Below, piece after piece: positions 1 to 11,033 of a stretch of DNA of 64,000 nucleotides (its first letter is position 1; every line of letters starts with the position of its first letter). The notes under the pieces were generated by a model that saw nothing but the letters and a program-made list of their open reading frames with translations, had not been told where the DNA came from and did no database searches. This DNA comes from Brachypodius melanocephalos (taxonomy: Eukaryota; Chordata; Aves; Passeriformes; Pycnonotidae), in contig VZSR01000520.1 in the NCBI GenBank assembly GCA_013398615.1, forward strand, positions 26,392,824 through 26,456,823, written 5' to 3'. A program made the position numbers and the translations under genes.

Positions 1-3000
1 TGCGTTCTCTGAATGGACCTGTTTTCATCAGAGTTGCTACCATTCCTCATCTTGCTTTGGAAGGAAGTCAGAGCACCTGTAAGGTGTTCCAGGATACCCA
101 GTACTTAGACCAGCCTAAGTATGTCATTACTTCCATATCAGGACATCCCAGATGTAGGAAGATTTTTTTCAAGGGATTTAGAATTTTGTGACTACTCCCC
201 ACCCAGGCATTCTCATGAAATGACTTTCCCTTGCCTGTTGTGCTGAGGATGAACAGGAAACCTGGGAATGTGCTAAGGCTTTGCTGACATGTGGAATTCA
301 AGCCACCCTGAGAGATGGAAGGAGCCATTCCTGGTCCCAGAAGGGATCTGTGAGTGAGATTACTGCAGCCTGCCTAATCTCATTCTCATGGGAAGTCATG
401 AATCTCTTACTATACGGATACTTATTAATATACTACATAACACGTAAAAATAGTAGATAAAAGAGTCTGCTTCAGCCATGTGCCAGGTTCTAAAGCTCTT
501 AACCAAGGAAGAAAACTTGGCAGTTCATAGACTAGGCAGGCCAGTGGAAAAATTGAATGGCCCCTGGAGCAACACCATTCTCTGTAGTGTGAGAACCTGA
601 CTTTAACATAAGTACTTTCTGATTCTTATAGCCACAGGAATCTAGGCAAAATCCAGTCAGAGCCAGAAGCACTTCTTGCTTATCTCATATCTTGGAAATA
701 GAACAGGAACCATAAAACTGGGTAGAATTATTTTTGTGGGTCTATTTTAGCAGACATTTACAAGTTTACCATTTGTGAACAAATATGTATATTTTAAGAA
801 GTTTGGCTCTGCTGACTGGTACTTTCACAACTGGCTGGAATGAATTATCAAAAAGCTGCTGTGTGGAATCCTAACACTCACTACTGTTGCACTTTAAAAT
901 GCCTCTGTGTTTGTGCTTTTGGAAGAAGAAAAGTCTTCCTAAATATTTTACCAGTTCTCTCTGTGAGACCTCAGTGCAGAGGCCCTCAGGCTGAGAATGT
1001 GCATTTACAGGCAGAACAGCTCCCACAGTCTCTGAAGGTACCACTGAGTTAGACAGGCTACTAATCATGCTCTAGATTTTCAGCAGTGGCTCATGTTTTC
1101 CTGACTGAAATTACTGATGTGCTTTGGCACTATTTGGAAATATATGCCACAAATTACAGTTCTCTGTGTTCACAGATCCCAGCCTAAATTGTGACTGCAT
1201 GCATGGGTGTTGCTTTTAAAAAAACATTATAAATCTCCTAATTTTCCCCATGAATTATTTCCAAATAAATATACTAAATAGTGGGTTTCCTCCATTGCCA
1301 TTTAAATTTATGAGTTGACTCCTGTGTTTTTCTAACAATTTCTTTTCAACATTTAACCCAGCATAGTTCTGACAATTACGAAGTTGTCTTGCCTTATGTA
1401 AATCATTCAAACAGTGTCCTTTCCTGCCACTGATGCAGTGGACAGTCACAAAATGTTTTCTTCCAATTACATGCCCCACTGGGCCCTTCCTAATTTAAAT
1501 ATCCTCTCATATTTCTCATTTTCCCCTTGTTCTAAGCTGTCAATATTCCTACTCAGTGAAGTCAAGTTGTGTTAGGAATCATGGTAGGCATTCCCAACAG
1601 ATGCTGTGCTTTTTGAAATGCTAAAGTCTGAAAATCAATTGGTTTTAAAAGGGGATAACAGAGGGGGTTTGTGTGATTCTTCACCCCCTGGCAGGGATTC
1701 TGTGTGGCTGCACTCTGGTTTTTATGTAGCTGTAAATGTAGTTACTCAGCAACACAGCTTTAAGAGACTTATTTTTAAAATTTTTTCAATGCTTATTACT
1801 CACAGTTACAGAGAAAGGTTTTGTTTTACTGGGCACTGTGCAAATAATACCTGGGCTCCACAAAAGTCCCCCTCTATGCCTTGCAGGTGAACAAGCAGCC
1901 AAGCAAGGGCTAAAAAATGTCATCTGTGAAACTCAATTGCTCTCTATTAAATTGGCTAAATTCACTTGAATGCCAAACAATCAAAAGGTTTAGGAAATAT
2001 TTGTACAGCCCATATGTCAATGGGTGTTATTCACCTTGAATTAATAGCTGATCAGCTAATAGCTGAAATATCTGCTCTTAAGAAGCTCCTCTTCCCAGGG
2101 TGACAGAGCACAATGCATCACTTCTGACATCACCAAGGGCTGTGTCTGAAAGTGATATGTTTCAGCAGGAGATTTTAAGCAAAAATAGAGGTGAACATCC
2201 TGCAAAGAATTCCTTCATTCTGAAGGTTTTTATTACTGAACTGCAATTGAAAGGCACTGCATGGGGAAGGATGAGCAGCAGCTTCTGCACTGAACTGCAT
2301 TCTGGAGGGAATTGCTCTCAGCCTCTCCATGGAGGATGGGGCCTCATTATGTGACTGCTATTGGTCACAAGCTGTGGCATAGTTTTACTAAATGCAATCC
2401 TTCAGGGCACACAGTGAATTTTTTCCAGCATGTTGGTTGTTGCCCCTTTGCTCAGGCTGTGTCTGGGCCCTCTGAATTTTGCAGCAATAAAAGGAGAGTT
2501 CGACTTCACAGCTGCCTGCAGGGTAGTATGTAAGGGCTGACTCCAGGGTAGCAGGGTCACCTCTGAGTGATCAGTGTCCTAGACTGGCTTGTGCAGCATC
2601 TAGGAATTATTGCTGTAGTCTCCAGGGCTCTATTTAAATCAGTTGTGTATTATCTCTACATGTGGGACATGTATCCTCTGTGCTGATTTGGCATAATTTG
2701 TCAAATCACTTCAAATCCTATTCTCTTCAGGACCACAAAAGTGCTTTGACTTATTCTGATGTTAGGAAATGCAAAATCAAATTTGCAGCATTTTTTCTCC
2801 TGTCTGGAGAGAAAATTGCAGAAGTTTTCTTCACATGAGGTTAAATATATAATTGAATTGTCTTACCCCATAGGGTTGCTCTTTTTTTTTTTTTCTTTTC
2901 AATAGTGGAAGAGTCAGCTGTCTACATACAGCTCAAAATGAAATGCTTACAAGTCCTTGACTAGTGAACTTTATCATGGAGATGGAAACCTGCCAGCAAG

Positions 3001-4239
3001 AAGTTGGGGTTAGCCAATATTTGGCTGAAGTGTTAGAGTTACCTTTACAGCAGTTGAGGTCTATGTTTTGGACATTAAGGGAATGTGATTTTTTCTTAAG
3101 AGACAAGAGTGAGGGCTTTACACAGAAGCAGTCAATTATGCAGTTTTCCCGAAAATGAGCCAATCACTCATTTTAATGAGGTGAATTTCAGCTTGGATAT
3201 AAGTATGTCCTTGACACTGTTTAGTAGCAGTGACATTATCTGAGCAGCTTTTTAAAAGAAAAACATCAGATATACATAAATACATCTGCCTCTACAAGGA
3301 AAATGACTCTAAGCAAGATGCCTTGCTAAGCAAAACCAGTAACAGCTTACTAGACATTGCCAGGATTGAGTTTGCCTCAGTTCTTTGAGAGTAGTTGAGG
3401 CAATCAAGCTACAACTGATGAATGCAAAGCTACAAGGTTCAGAAAAGAGGTGTAAGAACTGATGATAAAGCAACAAACATTGTGTGATCACACCGGGATT
3501 TTGTTCAGCACTGTTATCTCTAGGAAGTCTGTGAAATTTGTAATGTCAGCTGGGGAATGCCATCTTTTTTTGTCCTCTCTCCTGTTTTTTTCTTAATTTC
3601 AGGTATTTGGAAATACTTCTAAATTTAATTAGGCAAGAAGTCTATTTCTGGGAAGCCCACATATTTATTCACCATAAAATAGAAATCTCAGCAAAGTTAG
3701 TTTCATTGTATTAGTTACTATAAAAATATCCACAAAGCCACAGCTGTAAGAACACAACCCAGGGTTTCAGGTGTATTGTGACATTTAAATCAGATTGAAC
3801 ACGCCAGGAAATAGATACCTAAAAATACATCTTAATCCACCTTGACAATCCGTGAAAAGGTTGGGAGAGTAGAAGGAAAGATTCACTAGCCGAATTTTAC
3901 AGATAAGGATTAGAGACAGGGAGTTCAGCGTTGTGCTGCCCCTTTTGGAGCTTTCTCAGACTTAGATGTATGGTGTACAGGTAACGGCATAACAGAATGG
4001 GTTTTTCCAGCATGAAATATGGCTCCCAAAAAAACCCCTAGTTTTCTTGGGAACATGATTTTACACATCCAATTATTTTTTTCATTAGGAAAGAGAGAAA
4101 GAGTGAGCCAGGTTTGTCTGTGAGGCACTAGATCTAGTTTTGTTAAGTTCTTCGACATCATAAGGTTCTTTAGTGCCATTTCATCTTGATTTAATAAAGA
4201 AATTTTTTTTATAGTGAGGACAGTCATTCACTGTAACAA
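1..4239. other. AT-rich non-coding stretch, no gene supported
   Basis: No frame here is both long and flanked by convincing splice sites. It holds a 13-T run at 2882-2894 and a perfect 14-bp palindrome at 2045-2058 (TAGCTGA/TCAGCTA). A donor-like CT/GTGAGTGAG lies near 348, but I could not pair it with a credible coding exon. I recognise no repeat family, though old decayed repeats could be present unseen. Confidence 0.6.
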
Positions 4240-4402
4240 TATTCCTAGGGACTTGGTAGAGTCCAGCCACTGGAGGTTTTCAAAAATGCATTTGGACGAG
4301 GTCTCAGATAACCTAATTTATACTCCCTTTCCCAAAAAATGTTGGAAACCAGATGATCTTCTGAGATCCCTTCCAGCCTGTGCTGTTCCCTTATTCTAGA
4401 AT
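4240..4402 (+). repeat. CR1 LINE 3'-end fragment
   Basis: The segment ends with the classic bird CR1 tail: an 'ACCAGATGATCTTCTGAGAT' block at about 4349-4368, then CCCTTCCAGCCTG and a degenerate ATTCTA end. Upstream it keeps the decayed 'CTGGAGGTTTTCAAAAATGCATTTGGACGAGG' region typical of the end of CR1 ORF2 and its short 3' UTR. CR1 is the dominant avian non-LTR retrotransposon and usually survives as 5'-truncated copies like this one. Its many substitutions mark it as an old, inactive insertion. It cannot encode anything. Confidence 0.85.
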
Positions 4403-5029
4403 AAACAACAAACTTTTTTTCATGCATACCATTGCATCTGTAGAGGAGCTCTATTTCTTACTGCAATTATTGGAAGCAATATCTTACACTTTCCTCTGAT
4501 TTTCAGCTTTCATTTATTTGGGACATTTTATATTTATTTGCTTGAGTTTCAATTCTGGTTTGCTTTTGCTAGCTATTTTTTCTCCCTGGTGTTTAAACCT
4601 TGAGATATTTACAGCATTTAATAACAATACCACTCAGTGTTTTTTAAGCATAATAGAGTCTTTTTACATTCTATGATCATTCAGGTTTTAAAAATTTGAT
4701 ACATTTTAGAAGAAACTGATTTCACATTAATCAGGATTTTTTTTTAAATTTAAAATTAAGTATGTCATACCAACTCAGTTTAAAGTACCTAGCTGCATTT
4801 GACTGGCATTTCACTTACCTATGGAAGGGTTTTTTTTAAAATTCACAGTCTCTCCTCAAAGCTTTACTACCAGATAAAAATTAAATTTTCTTGTAATTCA
4901 TTACATATATCTTCAAATCAAATCAATCATATATCATCATTAGAGGCACAAGTGTCTGCATATGTTGTGGAAAAAAACACTTTCACCAGCATGCACTGAA
5001 GATGAGGAAAAGGAGAAGAAAACTGTAGA
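4403..5029. other. AT-rich spacer between two CR1 fragments
   Basis: Very AT-rich sequence with several T and A runs. The only frame (about 66 codons from 4799) has no splice context or recognisable features. I see nothing else supported here. Confidence 0.6.
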
Positions 5030-5215
5030 AGATTTGGGGTGGAAGAGGTATTCAGAGGTTATCTAGTCCAATTCCCTTGCAGTGATAGGGTCTCATCAAA
5101 CTTGATCTTAAATATTTCCAAGGATGGGGAATCTGCAACATCTCCAGACATGTTCCAGAGTGCAACTTCTCCATTTGTTCCAAGTGTTTGCCATTATTTT
5201 TCACCTTCAGGTCCC
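5030..5215 (-). repeat. CR1 LINE fragment, antisense
   Basis: Read on the + strand, it shows the reverse complement of CR1: 'TTATCTAGTCCAATTCCCTT' at 5060-5079, then AATATTTCCAAGGATGGGGA, then ATGTTCCAGAGTG. These correspond to the usual 'atctagtccaactccctgc ... gtttccagggatggggcatc ... cctgttccagtg' of antisense CR1. It lies 0.6 kb from the + strand CR1 at 4.2 kb but in the opposite orientation, so it is a separate insertion. It is a decayed relic with no coding capacity. Confidence 0.8.
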
Positions 5216-7604
5216 AAGTTTATTGCAAAGATTTGGACTAGTTGGGCAGAATTAATTTTTTACTCCTGCATAAAGAGTTTATTGTACAGTGCAGCCTGTG
5301 GACTGGTTTTCCTGTGCAACACATTATTTCTCTTGATGTTCACCTAAATTGCTTGACACTATTTTCATCCCTTCTCTTCCTCTGAAGACTCTGCCAGGAT
5401 TCATATGCTTCCAGTAAACTCTCACGTAGCAGAAAATATAACTGCTACAACATATTTTTCCTGTTGGGGCTATGCAACTCTTTTAATGACTTCTCTAGTG
5501 GTAAGTGTGGAGTGAATGAGCTTACAAAGAGAGTACTCTTCACTTGACTCGGTATATTCTTCATTTCAGACCTGCATCACATCATAAGCCTCAGAAATCA
5601 CACAGACTCGTGGGTTTACCTGTCCTGTGGCAAATGGGGTCGTGTCTAGGAAGGTTCTGACAACATCACTGTTTCAGAATGGTGGCAATTTTTTAACTAG
5701 GATAGCTAAACATGGTCAGCATCAGCAGGGACATTTCCAAAGCTACAAAGTTCTGGTTGCTGCTTATTTTTCATGTCCTTGTCTCAAAGTGGGGGCAACT
5801 AGCTGTGAACTGAGGGGAGCACGTCCTCCTTACCCCCCTGTCAAGCAGCTCACTGTCTTGTAAGATGAGTCAAACAGAAAGCTTCCTATTTCTGATTCAA
5901 ATTTTCCTGTGTGATAGCAACCTTAGCCTGGTTCTTCTCAAAACATTAGCAAAAATACTTTTTGAAACACATAGGGAAAGATTGGTGGATTATCTCTGGG
6001 CTGGAAACCCTGCTTCCAGCTTTCTTCCAGTACAAATGGGCTTCCAGAATTACATGGCAGAAAGCCCAGAAGGCCAGTCCCAATGAGAAAGATTTCCAAG
6101 GTTCCCAAATCTGCAGAAAATTTTCCTGCTTTATGTTAGAGGAGCCAGTGATAAAAGGCAGAGATTAAAAAAACTGATTGGGGCTTGCTGGCTCTCCATT
6201 CTCTAAAGAAGACCATGAGAAAACGTCAGTTTCATATTGAAAAACCCTGTTTACTCCTTATTGCAGTCTGCTGTAATTAAAAAGGCAGAAAATTTGTAGC
6301 GTGAATGAGATGATTTGCCCAAGCCAAATGGTGTTTTTCTGCCAAACCTTTCCTGCCACCTGACTGAGGCAAAGCCACTCTTTGGGCAGCCTTTATCCCA
6401 CAGCCTGAAACAGATACACCTCATCTTTAACTCCATTGTGATAGTTTGTATATCTTTATAGGACACTTGGATTACTCTAGTTTGACAATTAAAAAGAGGA
6501 GATAGGCAAAGCTAGTGCAAATTTGGAAGCCTAAGGAATTTCTCTGAAGTAAATTCAAGTAGCATGTTCATCCTGCTTTTAGACAAACAGAATAGCATAT
6601 TGTACAAATTGAAAGTAATTTATGTGAAAGCTGCATGAGATACCATGAGATACTAGTAATAAAAGGTATCTTAGGTATCTTATTCTTTTATTGTTCAAAA
6701 CAATCCATGAATAGTTTTTAATGTTTGATCAACATTCAAAACAATTTATAGGAAAATCATGTGTAAATTTCTCAGTAGAACTCACATCATATAATCACTA
6801 CTTCTAAATCAGTAATTGTAATTTATGCTTGATAATCTTAAGCACATTGAGGTGTTTTTCCCTTCAAATTCACTTAGCTGGTAAGCCTATATAGGTGTAT
6901 AATCATGCAAATACATAACTGTGTGCATTGACCATTTTTTTTCTCAAAAAATGTTCTTATGAAGAAAACATTACTTATGTGAGTTCCACTTCAAGGTGAA
7001 CAATATTATTCAGAATTGCCTTCAGAGGATGCTTGCTCTTTATTTGAAGTCCCTAAACATATTTTTTGCAATATTCCCATGCCAAAGTAAGTTTCAAGGT
7101 TGATTAACATACAGTACCTGAAATTTAATGCCTTTTTATTGTCAATTTAAATTTATTAGCTACTGATTTTTAGACTGGGATTATCTTTTGCCTTTTAATT
7201 ACATCTTGAATATGGGTAACAGAAAAATCTGGCCGACTACAGTCAGAGTTAGCAAAAGTAAACACAGGAAACATTGCATGTCCTAGCTCCTGGTGAAAAA
7301 AAGAATGACCAGAAATATTGTTTGATTTGCTACATATTCACGACAAACCATGGATAAGCAAACTATTTTTGTTTCTTGTGGTCTATACTGTACATGCTTT
7401 CACTCATTTTAACTTCAGGATTTTTTTTCAGAAGTGCAAACTAGCAAACATCCTGTGGTCACCTGCAAAGGGCTCAGGGTAGCTATATAGTGATTTAAAA
7501 TGTATTTGTTTTCCTGGAATGTCTTTCACAGATGCACTGCAGAATAGTGGGGTTTTTTTAATCTTTTGCTCTAAGAGGTTTTCAAGGTCTTAAATGACCA
7601 AGGG
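5216..7604. other. AT-rich non-coding stretch, no gene supported
   Basis: Short frames only (at most about 78 codons), none with recognisable domains. A small set of direct and inverted repeats of GATACC/GGTATC lies near 6640-6685, enough for a weak hairpin. I see no recognisable transposon. Confidence 0.55.
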
Positions 7605-8228
7605 GTGGTGTGCTGTCGCATCTGTGATTGGAGTAGAACAGCAGAGCAAAAGCATCTGTGGGAAAGACTCAATGAAGGCTCTGGGTGTTTATCTGAGGCA
7701 GCCAACAGAAGACTGGAATCATCACAGACACCTTCTGGGGACAACAGAGAAAGGCAGAAGCCTTCCCACATGCTGAACCAAACACTCTGTGTTCACTTTG
7801 CTTCATGTTTTGCTTCCACTGCCTTCACTCTTATGCTGGCTGGGAATTTCACTTTTATTAAAAAAGTAAATTTGCCTTGGAATCAGCTGTGCCCTACAGA
7901 AACCCAGCAAGGGGTGCAGACATTAGGCACAGAGAACAGAGGCAGTTGCCAAGGAGAGAAGAGTCACAGGATGAGTGTTTCTGATGGCACCGCTGGGGTT
8001 TGCCACTACTCTCTGATGGCTGAGCGCTGCAGATGCTGTTACGAGAGCAAAATGTTACCACAGCACAACTGCTGCTTCTCATCAGCATCAGAACAGAACA
8101 ATAAAGCAGAGTCATGCACAAGGTGCAATGAAGTCTGTTGTGAAGACCTGTGTATTTTTACTGCTAATAAAAAGACATTGTTCTTCATACAAATGCCTCA
8201 TCAACCTATTATCCTAAGCAAGGGGTGA
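7605..8228 (+). other. Longest open frame in the window, unassigned
   Basis: A 207-codon frame without a stop, the longest in the window. It opens with a non-ATG codon; the first in-frame ATG is at about 7770, leaving roughly 152 codons. The conceptual product is rich in Cys and Ser, including clusters such as RCRCCYESK and CTRCNEVCCEDLC, but matches no family I recognise. Two AATAAA motifs (about 8100 and 8166) lie inside the frame, and no clear splice sites bound it. It is probably a chance frame in a locally less AT-rich patch, though an exon or a non-coding RNA exon cannot be excluded. I assign no function. Confidence 0.15.
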
Positions 8229-8568
8229 GTTCACGGAGCCTGGAAATTATGTTATTTCAATAATAGCTGTGGATGCTAGAATGAAAACATTTTAATGCTG
8301 CAAAGGGAAATGTCATGACAACAATCACTAATGTAATCTTCACTGTATTAAGCCACAAGCTACGCTGCAAAAATGAATATGCTCCATATATTGCTAGGCA
8401 CACCCAGAGCCACAGGCAGCAACCTTTATTTAAAGTAGATTTTTAAGGGTGACATTTATTAAAATAAGTTTTTAACTTAACATTTTGTTTAAAAAATCTA
8501 GCATATTTTGCACATCAGCGAGGACTTTTCCTATTTTTTTTTTTTTTTAAATATGAAACTGGCAGCTC

Positions 8569-9282
8569 TTGGACCCAGGTGACACAAGTTCTATTTCTAT
8601 GGCTAGTGTTTACATTTTACAGGTTTATGATCCTGTGTGGGTCCTGTTCATGTTTCTGGAATTCTCATTACCAGAAGCTGTTAACCCAATAAATGGTAAC
8701 GAAGAAGAAAATTTGAAATGCTTCAGCTTTGATTTTACTCTCTGGGAACCCAGTCACTTTCTTTTGTCTTCATTTACACCATTTTATATTTTCTCTTTAT
8801 AGTTCTGTTTATTTCTGTCAACAATGGATTTCAGAGTTTATCTTGAGCATGCTGCAATATGCAGACAGGGTCTCACTATTCCACAGCTTGAATTGATCCA
8901 AGGTTTCACTACAAACTTCCCTGTTAATGGGGCACACCTAGGACCCAGTTTATCTCTCTCATTAACCCATGTTGTTCCTGACAACAATAGAGCTCTGGAA
9001 TTCTGTACATGCACCTATGCAGGTTACAGGCAAATCCTGTTGGATTTTGCAATCTACTGTCCAGCGTACACATATGTAATGCTGATGCTTGTTAGAAATA
9101 AAAGGTATTGTTCCTGTGGTGAATACAAGTCTGTATGGTTTACAGTGGTCTGGTTTAAAGGTGTCATACTATTTGCTATCAAACTTAACATAATGCTAAA
9201 TGATGAATGTTTATGCTCAGTCAAGACGTTGTTCTGGAGAAAGCATGATGACATGCAAGCGACAGAAACACTGCAGTTCTAG
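8569..9282 (+). other. Long frame interrupted by one TAG, unassigned
   Basis: Two frames in the same register, about 8569-8802 and 8824-9282, are separated by a single in-frame TAG at 8800-8802. About 237 codons therefore carry only one stop. The downstream part begins with ATG at 8824 and would encode about 152 residues, including hydrophobic stretches (SVWFTVVWFKGVILFAIKL). I recognise no family. The segment could be a decayed coding sequence, an unrecognised repeat relic or chance. No splice or promoter signal decides between these. Confidence 0.15.
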
Positions 9283-10029
9283 GTTAGTTGTTACAGGCAG
9301 TCACAGCCAGTTCAAAGCAATGGCTTTAATGCCTTTCCCTTCTTACCCTCCAGCCAGGATGTGTCTGTCTTTCCTGGAAAATGACACAATATTTTTGCTA
9401 TCTGATGAAGTAAAATCTCCTAGGAAGTAAATAGGAATTTGCTACACTACAGGATAATTTCTTTTTATGTCCAACCACAATGATCAAGAACTAAATTTTT
9501 AAGCTGTGCAAAATTGTGTATGTGCAACAATTGTTAAATGAGAGCATTGGGAAGCTGTTAATACCAATCTAGTTTCCTCTGCTAGCAAAAGAGTCAGAGA
9601 TTTCTTATTTATGGTTATGACCCTTGTGTCTAAGTACATCACTGCATAGTTTTTGATCTTTATGCATGAGTTGAGAGTGTGAGGACAGGAAGCAGACATA
9701 GCTGTACATCACAAACTGCAGAGCTCTGTGTCTGTGCCGTGCGTGCAGGAGTAATGGGAGGGAGAGTACAGGTAGAGATCATTTGTATGTGCAGGAATAA
9801 TGGATTTTTTTGACAGTTTACAGAAAGCACTGCGTTTAGAAAAGAAATACAGCCTATGTTAAAGTTAAGCAAGACACTGTAACATAGAATAACTGTTAAG
9901 AGCTCTTTCAGCGGGACAAGGCGTGCTGAACTAAAATGGATAGATGTGGGGGCTGAGCTGCCATGAGGCAGGTGCAAATGCGAGAGCTGAGAGTTTACAG
10001 GAGAGTCACCTGAGCACAAGCACTGCTTC
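9283..10029. other. Non-coding stretch before the CpG-rich island
   Basis: Moderately AT-rich, with only short frames and no repeat I can name. The sequence becomes GC-richer from about 9900 towards the assembly gap. Confidence 0.5.
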
Positions 10030-10380
10030 CCATCCAGTGCCCTGTGGCACCCCGTGTTTGATGCCCTGCTATGGCCCTCNNNNNNNNNNNNNNNNNNNNN
10101 NNNNNNNNNNNNNNNNNNNNNNNNNNNNNNNNNNNNNNNNNNNNNNNNNNNNNNNNNNNNNNNNNNNNNNNNNNNNNNNAAAGCTAAAAGCACACCACCA
10201 CACCCTGCCTTGGAGCAGCTGCTGTCGTGTAGCCGGTGTGCCCTGCCCCGTTTCCCTGAGGGCCAGGCCGTGGGGTTTTACCGTGAATCAGCCAGTTCCC
10301 TCACGGCTGAGATTGCACCTGGATCGCTGTGAGGCAAACCCCGCTTACACGGCTGGGAACAAAGCCGTGAAAAATAAACA
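10030..10380. other. GC- and CpG-rich block around an assembly gap
   Basis: The bases on both sides of the first N run are clearly richer in G and C than the surroundings. About ten CpG dinucleotides fall between roughly 10225 and 10370, whereas CpG is rare elsewhere in the window. An inverted repeat, TCACGGCT (10301-10308) and AGCCGTGA (10363-10370), is followed at once by AATAAA at 10373-10378. This could be a small CpG island, a GC-rich repeat or a minisatellite that failed to assemble. The sequence does not show a transcript start. Confidence 0.45.
10080..10179. other. Assembly gap (100 N)
   Basis: Exactly 100 unknown bases, the conventional placeholder for a gap of unknown size. Open frames drawn across it are meaningless. 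The flanking GC-rich sequence may explain why the region failed to assemble. Confidence 0.99.
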
Positions 10381-10710
10381 AATGCCTTCTTAATTCTCTT
10401 GAGGGGCTGACACCCAGCTAATAGACTTGAAAGAAGGATTTAAGAGAAGTGACAAGTGGCTGGCGCTTGTCTAACCTATTACTTTTAACCACTACAGGTT
10501 AATCTCTTTGATTGGAAAGCTTTAGAATTCACTTCCTAAAGAGCTCCCGTTGGCAATCCGTACAAAATCAGACCCAAATTGTCTCTCTTGAGACCCTGAC
10601 ATGAATGAGAAACCTGCCCTGAAGTTTGCATGTGTGAGACCACAGCAAGACTGAACAAGGTAAATATGCAAGTTCAGTCTCCCGGTTTCTTTCAGCAAGT
10701 TATTAATTCC

Positions 10711-10717
10711 CTTTAAC
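10711..10717. repeat. Left target-site duplication of the solo LTR
   Basis: CTTTAAC here is repeated exactly at 11027-11033, bracketing the LTR-like element between them. Integrase-mediated insertion of a retrovirus-like element creates such a duplication, usually 4-6 bp. The apparent seventh base may be chance. Confidence 0.65.
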
Positions 10718-11026
10718 TGTCGCTATAGGACACGAAAAGAATGAGACTCATTCCAGTCCAGTCAGAAGGCAAAAAAAAAGGGGTAGTTTATTTTGTGCTT
10801 GGGATTATATAGTTTTCTGACAAAGACCACAGATTGGAGGATGAGGTTGCCATCTCTCCAACCCCACAGGTCAAAATCACAGCCCATCATCTGACTCCTC
10901 CTTAGAAAAAGGCATGTAAACACAAAGAGAGCAGTTACAAAAATATCGCTCTGTTTACGTGAAATCTGTGAAAAACTCCACTAAAGCGTGCAAAAACATC
11001 AGAAGGCTAGAAAGATCAGGGCAACA
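10718..11026 (-). mobile_element. Solo LTR of an endogenous retrovirus, minus orientation
   Basis: A 309-bp element with TG...CA ends, flanked by identical CTTTAAC copies. Read on the - strand it has LTR architecture: a U3-like segment from 11026 leftwards, a TATATAA box (10805-10811 on the complement), then an AATAAA signal (10787-10792 on the complement) in the sequence CACAAAATAAACTAC. A TATA box with a closely following polyadenylation signal is seen in several betaretrovirus-like LTRs. I believe related short LTRs occur in songbirds, but that is from memory. No internal retroviral region follows, so it is a solo LTR left by recombination between the two LTRs. No coding capacity is present. 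Confidence 0.7.
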
Positions 11027-11033
11027 CTTTAAC
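11027..11033. repeat. Right target-site duplication of the solo LTR
   Basis: CTTTAAC, identical to 10711-10717. The exact match, together with the TG...CA ends of the enclosed element, supports both boundaries. Confidence 0.65.

Noticed and set aside
2045..2058. Perfect 14-bp palindrome TAGCTGATCAGCTA as an operator.
   Set aside because: A palindrome this short is expected by chance in 64 kb, and no gene is next to it.
9660..10393. Three frames of 92-177 codons across the first N run.
   Set aside because: About 33 codons of each are unknown bases, so the frames are artefacts of the gap.
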